Shown here: piece after piece, positions 1-7,108 of the stretch
Numbering within the stretch: position 1 is the stretch's first letter
How the letters are laid out: each line of letters opens with the position of its first letter
Source of the DNA: VAZQ01 sp036498625
GTDB taxonomy: Bacteria > Pseudomonadota > Alphaproteobacteria > Rhizobiales > Xanthobacteraceae
Direction of reading: 5' to 3'
DNA length: 24,204 bases
NCBI GenBank assembly: GCA_036498625.1
Contig: DASYFD010000133.1
Span: 1 to 24,204 of the forward strand
Translations under genes and position numbers: made by a program
Notes under the pieces: generated by a model
What the model was told of the DNA's origin: nothing
The model's database searches: none
The model's input: only the letters and a program-made list of their open reading frames with translations

Positions 1-213
1 ACGCGCTGGCTCGCGATGCTGTTCGGGATCGCGTTTTTCAGCCATCAGGTCGGCGGCTTCCTGGGCGTCTATCTGGGCGGGCGCATCTACGAGAGCACCG
101 GCTCCTACGATATCGTGTGGTGGCTGGGCGTGCTGTTCGGCTTCCTCTCGGCGATCATCAATCTGCCCATCGTCGAGAAGCCGGTGGCGCGGCTCGCCGC
201 GGCGGCGGCATGA
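1..213 (+). CDS. MFS transporter, C-terminal fragment
   Basis: This is the 3' end of a gene that starts before the window; the frame is open from base 1 to the stop at 211-213, giving about 70 residues. The visible part holds two hydrophobic helices rich in Gly, Phe and Leu. Between them is a short GGRIYESTGSY loop, followed by a cytoplasmic Ala-rich tail. The Gly-rich helix, short Arg-containing loop and final helix are typical of the last two membrane segments of a 12-TM major facilitator transporter, and the G-G-R-x-Y-x-x-T-G-S-Y stretch is common there. The substrate cannot be judged from this fragment. It lies 49 bases upstream of the reductase gene on the same strand and could be cotranscribed with it. 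Family call fairly sure; function unknown. Confidence 0.7.
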   Translation, partial: TRWLAMLFGIAFFSHQVGGFLGVYLGGRIYESTGSYDIVWWLGVLFGFLSAIINLPIVEKPVARLAAAAA

Positions 214-262
214 GGTTCCGCGTTCCGGGTCGCCCGCATGGCCGGACCGGCAAACCGGGGGC

Positions 263-1255
263 GTGAACGTGGCGACATTCCAAGCGATCGTGATCGACAA
301 GACCGAGGCCGGCCAGAGCGTGGGGCTCAAGGATTTCGACGAGAGCGACCTGATGGAGGGCGACGTCACGGTCCGGGTCGCATGGTCGACCGTGAACTAC
401 AAGGACGGCCTCGCCGTCACCGGCAAGGCTCCAGTGGTGCGCCGCTTCCCGATGATTCCCGGCATCGATCTGGCCGGCACGGTCGAGACCTCGACGCATC
501 CCGACTGGAAACCCGGCGACCAGGTGATCCTCAACGGCTGGGGCGTGGGCGAAACCCATCTCGGCGCCTACGCAGCCAAGGCGCGCCTGAAGGGCGACTG
601 GCTGGTGCGGCTGCCGGAGCGCATCAGCGCCCGCGACGCCATGGCGATCGGCACCGCCGGCTACACCGCCATGCTGGCCGTGATGGCGCTGGAGCACCAG
701 GGACTGAAACCCGCGGCCGGCCCGGTGGTGGTGACCGGCGCCGCCGGCGGCGTCGGGTCGGTGGCGGTCGCGCTCCTGGCCAAGCTCGGCTTCAAGGTGA
801 CGGCGTCGACCGGCCGGCCGAAGGAGGCGGACTATCTCAAGGGTCTCGGCGCCAGCGAGATCATCGATCGCAAGGAATTGGCGGGCCCGCCCAAGCCGCT
901 CGCCAAGGAGCGCTTCGCGGGTGCCATCGACGTGGTCGGCTCGACCACGCTCGCCAATGTGCTGTCGATGATTCGCTACCGCGGCGCGGTGGCGGCCTGC
1001 GGCCTGGCGGGAGGTATGGATATGCCCGCGAGCGTTGCGCCGTTTATTTTACGCGGAGTGTCGCTTCTCGGCATCGATTCGGTCATGCGGCCGCTGGCGG
1101 ACCGGCGGGCCGCCTGGGGGCGTCTCGCGGCCGACCTGGATCTTGGAAAACTCGCTGAAATGACAAACGAAATTGGCCTCCCCGAGGTCATCGAGGCGGG
1201 CCGGAAAATCGTCGAGGGCCAGGTCCGGGGTCGAATTGTGGTCAAGATCGGGTAA
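263..1255 (+). CDS. acuI: Acrylyl-CoA reductase (AcuI/YhdH-type medium-chain dehydrogenase)
   Basis: A zinc-free quinone-oxidoreductase-like MDR protein of 330 residues, the usual length for AcuI/YhdH. AcuI reduces acryloyl-CoA to propionyl-CoA with NADPH, which serves in DMSP/acrylate breakdown and detoxification. Visible marks are the N-terminal AIVIDK strand, the NYKDGL motif (residues 45-50), PGIDLAGTV (66-74), the NGWGVGETHLG stretch (91-101), the Rossmann loop VTGAAGGVGS (157-166) and STGR (182-185), which suits NADPH 2'-phosphate binding. The first in-frame start is GTG at 263. A second GTG at 269 has better spacing from the weak G-run at 256-261 and gives an N-terminus closer to relatives, so the true start may be 269. 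The preceding MFS gene ends 49 bases upstream. No ccr or DMSP-lyase gene is in view, so the physiological acyl-CoA is inferred from the family. Confidence 0.85.
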   Translation: MNVATFQAIVIDKTEAGQSVGLKDFDESDLMEGDVTVRVAWSTVNYKDGLAVTGKAPVVRRFPMIPGIDLAGTVETSTHPDWKPGDQVILNGWGVGETHLGAYAAKARLKGDWLVRLPERISARDAMAIGTAGYTAMLAVMALEHQGLKPAAGPVVVTGAAGGVGSVAVALLAKLGFKVTASTGRPKEADYLKGLGASEIIDRKELAGPPKPLAKERFAGAIDVVGSTTLANVLSMIRYRGAVAACGLAGGMDMPASVAPFILRGVSLLGIDSVMRPLADRRAAWGRLAADLDLGKLAEMTNEIGLPEVIEAGRKIVEGQVRGRIVVKIG

Positions 1256-1356
1256 AGGCGTTCAGGATTTGGCTACGATCGCGGCGCATGATGGCTTGAT
1301 TCGGATGGTTACTCGGTGGTTAAGACGGTTTGTGGGTGTCGGAGGGGAGTGCTTTC

Positions 1357-1824
1357 ATGTTGCGTGTGACGACGATGGTGGCGGCGCTGGCGGCGGCGGG
1401 GCCGGCCATGGCCGAGCAGCTCAATGTCGAGGCGGCAAGGCAGTTCGTGGTCGGCAAGCTGTTCGCCTTCAATTGTTTTGAAGGCACCCACGGCGCCGGC
1501 CGCATCTATACGGACGGCTCGGTCGCCGGCACCGTGCAGTTCGGCGGCAGCGGGCCGGTGCGTTATGTGACGCTGCCGGCCGGAACGGTGCGGGCCCAGG
1601 GCGAGTCGGTTTGTGCCTCGGTGAGCGGCCTGCCGATGCAGCCGTGCTTCAATGTCGAGAAGACCGATCCCCAAAGCTTCCGCGGCTCGGTCGCGGGCCT
1701 GCGCTTTGCCTATTGCGATTTTACGCGCCGTAATACCCGCACCAACATGGTGCGCACCAACGAAGGTCCGCGCACCCCCCTGGCGATCCACGCCGCCGCC
1801 ATGACTGAGCCGGTTGGCGACTAG
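1357..1824 (+). CDS. Small secreted protein of unknown function with four cysteines
   Basis: A protein of 155 residues whose family I do not recognise. The start at 1357 is preceded by a strong ribosome site (GGAGGGGAG, 1341-1349), so the upstream in-frame GTG/ATG extensions are not needed. Residues 1-19 form a classical Sec signal peptide: MLR, a hydrophobic Ala-rich core, and cleavage after AMA before EQ. The mature part has cysteines at 40, 86, 97 and 120, compatible with two disulfides. Several Gly-rich beta-like strands (YTDGSVAGTVQFGG) suggest a small beta-rich periplasmic domain. The C-terminal third is basic (RRNTRTNMVRTNEGPR). It stands alone, with 101 bases after the reductase gene and 199 bases before the next gene. 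Export is well supported; function is not. Confidence 0.75.
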   Translation: MLRVTTMVAALAAAGPAMAEQLNVEAARQFVVGKLFAFNCFEGTHGAGRIYTDGSVAGTVQFGGSGPVRYVTLPAGTVRAQGESVCASVSGLPMQPCFNVEKTDPQSFRGSVAGLRFAYCDFTRRNTRTNMVRTNEGPRTPLAIHAAAMTEPVGD

Positions 1825-1852
1825 GCATTTTTCCGCTGGCTGGTTTCTCGTG

Positions 1853-1868
1853 CGCGGGCATGCCCGCG
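1853..1868. repeat. Perfect 16-bp GC palindrome
   Basis: The sequence CGCGGGCATGCCCGCG is an exact palindrome in the gap after the small secreted-protein gene. It has no T-tract on either side, so it is not an obvious intrinsic terminator. It could be a protein-binding site or a small cruciform or hairpin. In a genome this GC-rich, such palindromes also arise by chance. Confidence 0.4.
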
Positions 1869-1987
1869 AACACGCGCGTAACCGCCCTGGCGTCCCGTTC
1901 GTCCGGGGACATGGCGGACACGTGTTCGGAGACATCACTGACGCTCCGAGCGCCAACGCCCCGGCCATGACAAACGGGGTGTGCTAA

Positions 1988-2008
1988 GCTTCAGAATTAA
2001 CCTGAAGC
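1988..2008. promoter_or_regulatory. Inverted repeat upstream of the NMT1-like gene (possible operator)
   Basis: Perfect 7-bp arms GCTTCAG (1988-1994) and CTGAAGC (2002-2008) are separated by the AT-rich 7-mer AATTAAC. The element ends 15 bases before the ATG at 2024, just ahead of the ribosome site GAGG (2013-2016). The arm and spacer layout fits a dimeric regulator site or a 5'-leader hairpin. No regulator gene lies beside it. Confidence 0.4.
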
Positions 2009-2023
2009 CGATGAGGCAGCACC

Positions 2024-2896
2024 ATGTCGTCCCCGGAAAAACCCGTCGTCAGGATTGCGCCCAACAACCAGGTTTTCGACCTTCCGGTCATTGTCGCCAT
2101 CGAGGAGGGCCTGTTCGCGCAGGCCGGGCTCGACGTCCGCTTCTCGGCGACCCACGCGGACCGCGAGAAGGATTCGGCGCAGCGCCCGGTCATGGCGCGC
2201 CTCAAGGAGCAGCTGTTCGATTGCGGCTCCGCCGACAGCTACAACGTCTGCGAATGGGCAAGCATCGATCGGCTGGAGCGGGGCACCCGCGGCGGCAGCA
2301 TCGCGGCCTTGCGGGCCGCGGTGGCGGCGCAGGCGATCCTCACCTTCGACGACAGGCTGCAGGTGCCGCGCGATCTCGCCGATGTCCCGGTCGTGGTGCA
2401 GGAGCTCACCGGCTCCCACTACACGACTCTGCAGATGCTCGAGAGCGCAGTCGGGCCGGAGCATGTGCGGATCGCGTGCGGCGGCTTGCCGCAGACGCGC
2501 TGGGACGGGCTGAAAGATCGGACCTACCGGGCGGTGACCGTGATGGAGCCGTTCATCAGTCTCGGCCTCAAGGAAGGCGCCCATATCATCGCGGCCTCGT
2601 TCTATCGCGGCGGCGAGGTGATATCGCCCGATCTCACCGCCGAGCAGCGCAAGGCCTATTACGATGCCGAGAATGCCGCGGTCGATCTGATCAACGGCGA
2701 TTTCTACAAATATGCGCACCATGTTACCGCGCACGCCAAGGGGGCGCTGGAGCCCCGGGAGTTGCTGCGCGCCTTCGTGCGCTACAAGCATGTCGATTAT
2801 TACGATCCATCGCTGTTCGCTCGCACCTATGACTGGATGCGGGCAAGGGGCCTCACCGAAGGCCAGAGCGAGCATGCCGGGCTGGTGGTGAGCTGA
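2024..2896 (+). CDS. NMT1/SsuA-type substrate-binding-fold protein lacking a signal peptide
   Basis: 290 residues. The ATG at 2024 has GAGG 7 bases upstream. The opening (VRIAPNNQVFDLPVIVAIEEGLF, split at strand and helix) and the following QAGLDVRF are the usual first strand, helix and second strand of the NMT1/SsuA periplasmic-binding fold used by ABC transporters and by THI5-type or DszB-type enzymes. Other fold marks are a DCGSADSYNV region (residues 66-75), LTFDDRL (106-112), and a second-lobe strand and helix around YRAVTVMEPFISLGL (168-182). There is no Sec or Tat leader, lipobox or transmembrane segment, so the protein should stay in the cytoplasm unless partnered. No ABC permease or ATPase gene is nearby. 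It could be a cytoplasmic enzyme or sensor built on this fold. Family fold fairly sure; ligand unknown. Confidence 0.65.
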   Translation: MSSPEKPVVRIAPNNQVFDLPVIVAIEEGLFAQAGLDVRFSATHADREKDSAQRPVMARLKEQLFDCGSADSYNVCEWASIDRLERGTRGGSIAALRAAVAAQAILTFDDRLQVPRDLADVPVVVQELTGSHYTTLQMLESAVGPEHVRIACGGLPQTRWDGLKDRTYRAVTVMEPFISLGLKEGAHIIAASFYRGGEVISPDLTAEQRKAYYDAENAAVDLINGDFYKYAHHVTAHAKGALEPRELLRAFVRYKHVDYYDPSLFARTYDWMRARGLTEGQSEHAGLVVS

Positions 2897-3047
2897 ATGG
2901 CTCACGATTCCCTGCATGGCTGACATGCAAGCATCGCCGCTGTCGTGGTTCAGGCGGCCGTGAACCTTTGCGGGCTTGGCTGCGACTAATGGTTGCCGGC
3001 CGCTTCATACCCCCCCGATCCCCCTTGAACCGGCCGATGATGACTTA

Positions 3048-3074
3048 CCCCGCTTCGGCGGGGTTTTTTCTTTT
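3048..3074 (+). terminator. Intrinsic (Rho-independent) terminator
   Basis: A perfect 6-bp stem, CCCCGC (3048-3053) pairing with GCGGGG (3058-3063), closes a TTCG tetraloop. It is followed at once by TTTTTT-C-TTTT. This is a textbook intrinsic terminator on the plus strand, about 150 bases past the stop of the NMT1-like gene, and it separates that gene from the next transcription unit. Confidence 0.9.
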
Positions 3075-3193
3075 GCTCGGCTGGTTGCGCCGCGGGGGGC
3101 TTCGGAGTCATGCTTCTGGCCATAGCTGATTTTTAGTTCGCGATACTCAACTGTTGGCGCATGCAAGCAGAATTCCGGTCCAGGATCCGGTCC

Positions 3194-3874
3194 ATGATAC
3201 TGAAAGCCGACTATTTCACACCGCTGTCGCAAGCCGTCGCATCGATCGATCGCGACTCCTTCGCGGCGCGCTTTGCGGTCTACGATCGGGAGCACAAGGC
3301 CATGTTGCGGCGCTTGGCTATCGCCGATGAGCGCTGCTCCGCCGCCGATCTCGCGCGCGAGGAGCAGGCTTTCCGCGATGCCATCCGGCGCATCGAGTTC
3401 GCCGATGGGGACGATCAGGCCACGCTGGTTCCGCAGGGCGAGCCGGCGGCCGGGGAGGTGCCGCCTGAGCCGAAGACCGACACCGTTTGGCCGGAACCGC
3501 GGCCGCCAAGGCGGGAAGCTCGCGGTGCATCGAGCGTGCCTAGCCTCGATGATTTCGAATCCGCCGCGGTCGAGCCCATGTTGAAATTGTCCGAGCCCCG
3601 GTCGGTCGCGCGCCGGGTCGGCGAGCGGCTGGCGCTCGCCGCCCTCGTCCTGGTTCTCGGCGGGGCCGGGCTCTGGATGGTCGACGGACGCCGCGGCGCA
3701 ACGACGGAGCCGCCTTCTCTGCACGGCGCAGTCGAATCGCCCCAACCGGCGGCGGCAGACACGGCCGATGCGAAGGCGCCGCAGCCGACTTGGCTCTCGC
3801 CTGAAATGTTTTACGCGCCGCCGCCGATGCCCTCATCCGCGCCGCCGCCGCGCGGCGAGGCGCCGCGGCGCTGA
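3194..3874 (+). CDS. Single-pass membrane protein of unknown function
   Basis: Read from ATG 3194 it is 226 residues; AGGAT lies 7 bases before this start, which favours it over the in-frame ATG at 3161 (237 residues), where no ribosome site is visible. Residues 1-70 are charged and helical (YDREHKAMLRRLAIADERC, then LAREEQAFRDAIRRIEF), resembling a coiled or helical cytoplasmic domain. Residues 75-140 are Pro/Glu/Arg-rich and probably disordered. One transmembrane segment runs from about 146 to 163 (LALAALVLVLGGAGLWMV). The tail is Pro/Ala-rich and ends in a PPP-containing stretch. I recognise no named domain. It follows an intrinsic terminator, so it should start its own transcript, probably from the AT-richer stretch at 3085-3160. 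Confidence 0.65.
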   Translation: MILKADYFTPLSQAVASIDRDSFAARFAVYDREHKAMLRRLAIADERCSAADLAREEQAFRDAIRRIEFADGDDQATLVPQGEPAAGEVPPEPKTDTVWPEPRPPRREARGASSVPSLDDFESAAVEPMLKLSEPRSVARRVGERLALAALVLVLGGAGLWMVDGRRGATTEPPSLHGAVESPQPAAADTADAKAPQPTWLSPEMFYAPPPMPSSAPPPRGEAPRR

Positions 3875-3958
3875 TTTGGTTGCAATACCGGACATCGCTT
3901 TGCGCCGTTGAACGATTTGTTGCGATGTCGCCACAATATCGAATTTCAGCATTGAAAA

Positions 3959-3978
3959 ACAACAATTCCGGGTGTTGT
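3959..3978. promoter_or_regulatory. Inverted repeat ACAACA-N8-TGTTGT upstream of the 58-aa gene
   Basis: Exact 6-bp arms (3959-3964 and 3973-3978) flank an 8-base spacer, about 95 bases before the ATG at 4073. The surrounding 60 bases are AT-richer than the rest of the window. A weak sigma70-like pair, TTGAAC then 18 bases then CACAAT, lies just upstream (3908-3937). This suggests a promoter with a possible operator; the evidence is sequence symmetry only. Confidence 0.3.
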
Positions 3979-4072
3979 CCTACCGCCGGGAATCGCTCCG
4001 AATCATGCATGCTGCGAACCATGGAGCTTGCGCTGGGGGACTGATCGGCAACCGCGAACAGGAGGAGCAGCC

Positions 4073-4249
4073 ATGGGAAGCATGCACCCACCGTACGCCC
4101 GCCGCGATCACGCGCACGACTCGTCCTCGCCTCGACCCGACATAAATCATTTGGATCTCGACGCTCTGCGTGCAGAGAACATGCAATTGCGGGAGCTGGT
4201 CGTGCAACTCTCCGAAATCGTGGTGCGGAAAGTGCTGGAGCGGAAGTGA
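4073..4249 (+). CDS. 58-residue helical (heptad-rich) small protein
   Basis: The ATG at 4073 is preceded by a consensus ribosome site AGGAGG (4060-4065), so this start is preferred over the in-frame ATG at 4028. The first 25 residues are polar and His/Ser/Pro-rich. The rest (LDLDALRAENMQLRELVVQL, then SEIVVRKVLERK) has Leu/Val at heptad spacing and alternating charges, as in a short coiled coil. There is no signal peptide or membrane segment. Such a protein may dimerise or bind a helical partner. It stands alone in a 400-base gap and is convergent with the DUF2339 gene, stop to stop 33 bases apart. I do not know its function. The strong ribosome site and heptad pattern make it likely to be real. 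Confidence 0.7.
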   Translation: MGSMHPPYARRDHAHDSSSPRPDINHLDLDALRAENMQLRELVVQLSEIVVRKVLERK

Positions 4250-4282
4250 CCGCTGACAGCCGGTCTGGTCTGTTGGCCCAAC

Positions 4283-7039
4283 CTAAGCCCCGCCGCCCGG
4301 CTGCGGCGCGGGCCCGCTCCGGTCGATCGGCCGAAACAGCATCCGCTGATAGAACCGGCCGGTGCCGAGCAGCACGATGCCGAGCCCGATGAAGGACAGC
4401 GCCTGGTAGATGCCGGTGAGATTCGACAAGTCGATGAAGAATACCTTGAGCACGGTGAGGAAGGTGACGGCGGCCGAGGCGAAACGCACCGGCCGCGAGC
4501 GCAGCCAGACACCGGCGGCGAGCAGCACCACCCCGAAGGCGAGCCAGACCGCCGAATAGGTATATTGCTCGGCATCGCCGGTCTCGCCGTCGGTCAAATC
4601 CGCTCCATGATAGAACCGGGTCACCTGCAGGGTGAGATAGGCGAGCGCGAGCGCGACCGCCGTGATCGCCGCGGTGACGCCATAGGGGCGCGGCCGTATC
4701 GGGCGCGCGACCACCGCCAGCGCGCCGGCGAGCAGCGCCGGGACTCCATAGCCCAGCAGAATGAGATTGAAGAACGGCCCGCCGACCGGCTCGCCGGTCG
4801 CGAGCGGGTTGTCGATGAAGCCCAACCCAAACACGATGGCGGCGAGCGCGAGCGCCGCACTCGCCAGCGCGCCGAGGTCGTGCACCATGCTGCGGGTGCG
4901 CAGGCGCAAACGTTCGAGACCGATCGCAAGCGCGAGCCAGACCCACACATGCAGCGCAAGCTCGGCCAGCCCGGCGCTGTGCCGGTAGACATCGCCGCCG
5001 GTCATGAAATGGCGGATCTCGAGAAAGGCGAGCAGCACCGTGAACAGAATCGCCGCCAGATCCACCATGCGGGCCGGCGCATCGTCGGCGCGCTGCCGCA
5101 GCCAATGGCCGCCGAGCCAGAATGCGGCGGCCGGAATGCCGTAGCCGTAGAGCAGCCAATTGAAGATCGGCACGGTGCCGACATCCGCGCCCACGATGCG
5201 GGGCTCGTGCGCGATCCGTGCCAGCACCAGTGCGGCAATGAGCGCGGCGAGCGAGCGCAGCGCCGGCAGCGGCCGCTTCAGCGCTATCCATGCGATTCCG
5301 GGCACCATCAGGGCAAGCGCGACCGTCAGCCAGCCCTTGTCGAGCGCCATGGTCAGGGCCAGCGCCAGCGCCGCCACCGCGCCGGTCGCGAAAATCGCGC
5401 CGGAGGCGGCGAGGCCGGGGCGCGCCGCGCGCCGGCTCAGGAGCTCGGTCGCATAGGCGGCAAGAGCCGCCATCAATAACGCGACGCTGGCGAACGGGAT
5501 CGAGCGATCGAAGCCGGCGATCCGATAATAGAGCGCGACCAGGATGGCGACCGGCGCGAATACGGCCGCGGCGCTCCAGAGCACCGGCGCCAGCGCGTGC
5601 GCGGAACGTCCTTGCGCCAGAAATCCGGTGCCTGCGAACAGGAGCCCGAAGCCGATGCCGAGCACCAGATGCCAGCCGAATTGCGCCCGCTCCGGCTCCG
5701 GCACCACGCCGGCCGCCGGTCCGCCCGGTGCGATGAGATGGACGATATCGGTGTTGACCGCCCAGCCCGCGAACACGATGGCGACCAGCACGGCGGCGGC
5801 CGGCACCGCCGCGGTCGCAGCCTCCGAACGCCAGGCGATCGCGCAGGTGGCGGTAACCAGCACCACCAAAGCGGCAAGCGCCAGCGGGTCGTGCCGGCTC
5901 GCCAGCACCAGGATCGCGCTCGCGGCCAGGAAGGCCGCGAGCGCGCCCGACGATATCGCATCGATGCGCGCCGGCTCGGCCGGCGGTCCATAGAGCAGGC
6001 CGGAGACGATCAGGATTGCGGCGAGGGCGAAGCCGACCACGACGTGGAAAGTGTGCGCCCCCAGCGCCTCGACATGGCCATTGACGATGCCGGCGAAGGT
6101 CCACAGGAACGCGAACCCGATGGCCGTGATGGCGAGCCAGCGCCACATCCGCAGCCGCGCCAGCGGGAAGGCGGCAGCCGTCACCACCGCCAGATAGATG
6201 TAGAGCGACCAGTAATCGGGCCGGTTGGAGGCGACCAGGACCGGCGTCACATAGGCGCCGACGAGGCCGAGACCGGCCAGCGCCGGACCGTGCAGCAGCG
6301 CGGCCGCGAGCGTCGCCAGCGCCACCGCGCCGAGCAGCAGGAAAGCGGCGGCCGGGGCGAGAAATCCGTAGAGCGCATAGGCCGCGTAGACGTCCGCATA
6401 CGCGATGGTGGTGCCGGCCGCGGTGAGGATGCTGGGAATATGCGCGCTCGGCAGGCCGGCGATTCCGCTGAGCTGATCGCTCCGCCGCGCCCATTCCCCG
6501 GCCGCGATCACCGCGGTTGCCAAGAGCGCGCCGAGCGTCACCCGCACGCCGGGACCGATCAGGCCCTGCTGGATCGACAGCCGCACCAGGAAGAAGCCGC
6601 CCAGCGCCAGCGCGATACCGCCGACCCAGACCACCCATTGGGTGCCGAAGCGCTCCTCGAAGCTCTTTTGAGGCGGCACCGGCGGGCTCGGCGCATGAAC
6701 CGGCACGGGCTTGCTTGGAGCCGGCGCCGGCGGCCCTGACGCGCGCGGCTCCGCTGCGGGCGGCTCTGCCGCGGACGGGCGCGGTGCTTGGACATCCGGC
6801 GGCGGAGCGGCAATCGGTGCGGGCGCCGGCGAGGGTTCCGGCGTTACCCGCTGTTTTGGTGGTTGTGGCGGCGCCGGGCTCGCGGCGGGCAAGCCGCCGG
6901 GCGTTTGCTCGAGCAGGACCAACCGCCGCTCGAGCGCACGCAACCGGTCGCGCGTCCCGATCGCCATCGCGATACTCACAATGGTGGCGATCGGAACGGC
7001 GAGCAGCGCAAGGATCAAGAGAGCGATCAGCAGGTCCAC
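4283..7039 (-). CDS. DUF2339 polytopic membrane protein
   Basis: 918 residues, within the usual range for DUF2339 (Pfam PF10101). The start is GTG at 7039 with GGGGGC about 6 bases upstream. The order is an N-terminal hydrophobic helix (residues 3-28), a short charged coiled-coil (RDRLRALERRLVLLEQ, 29-45) and a long Pro/Ala linker (about 47-125). After that come the family hallmark FEERFGTQWVVWVGGIALAL and some twenty or more hydrophobic segments to near the C-terminus. The coiled coil and Pro linker between an anchor and a polytopic core are typical of the family, whose biochemical role is unknown; an envelope role is a guess. No catalytic motif is visible. It is read away from the phosphatase/NrtR-like cluster with 69 bases between, so it may be the last gene of that transcript. 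Identity is sure, function is not. Confidence 0.92.
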   Translation of the reverse strand: MDLLIALLILALLAVPIATIVSIAMAIGTRDRLRALERRLVLLEQTPGGLPAASPAPPQPPKQRVTPEPSPAPAPIAAPPPDVQAPRPSAAEPPAAEPRASGPPAPAPSKPVPVHAPSPPVPPQKSFEERFGTQWVVWVGGIALALGGFFLVRLSIQQGLIGPGVRVTLGALLATAVIAAGEWARRSDQLSGIAGLPSAHIPSILTAAGTTIAYADVYAAYALYGFLAPAAAFLLLGAVALATLAAALLHGPALAGLGLVGAYVTPVLVASNRPDYWSLYIYLAVVTAAAFPLARLRMWRWLAITAIGFAFLWTFAGIVNGHVEALGAHTFHVVVGFALAAILIVSGLLYGPPAEPARIDAISSGALAAFLAASAILVLASRHDPLALAALVVLVTATCAIAWRSEAATAAVPAAAVLVAIVFAGWAVNTDIVHLIAPGGPAAGVVPEPERAQFGWHLVLGIGFGLLFAGTGFLAQGRSAHALAPVLWSAAAVFAPVAILVALYYRIAGFDRSIPFASVALLMAALAAYATELLSRRAARPGLAASGAIFATGAVAALALALTMALDKGWLTVALALMVPGIAWIALKRPLPALRSLAALIAALVLARIAHEPRIVGADVGTVPIFNWLLYGYGIPAAAFWLGGHWLRQRADDAPARMVDLAAILFTVLLAFLEIRHFMTGGDVYRHSAGLAELALHVWVWLALAIGLERLRLRTRSMVHDLGALASAALALAAIVFGLGFIDNPLATGEPVGGPFFNLILLGYGVPALLAGALAVVARPIRPRPYGVTAAITAVALALAYLTLQVTRFYHGADLTDGETGDAEQYTYSAVWLAFGVVLLAAGVWLRSRPVRFASAAVTFLTVLKVFFIDLSNLTGIYQALSFIGLGIVLLGTGRFYQRMLFRPIDRSGPAPQPGGGA

Positions 7040-7108
7040 GATAGCGCCCCCGGCGGCCAGTCGGCCGAGCCGGATGCTATGTCAAGCAAGGCGCCTGCGG
7101 AAGCTTGC

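Noticed and set aside
1997..2926. 309-codon minus-strand frame antisense to the NMT1-like gene
   Set aside because: Composition is that of an antisense frame (His/Arg/Ala-rich) with no recognisable fold; the plus-strand gene has a good ribosome site and fold marks.
3540..6638. Open frame of 1032 codons on the minus strand, overlapping the DUF2339 gene
   Set aside because: Its translation is Arg/Gly/Ala-rich without domains, and it runs on through three neighbouring genes. The overlapping frame 4283-7039 has a clear DUF2339 protein. It is a high-GC shadow frame.
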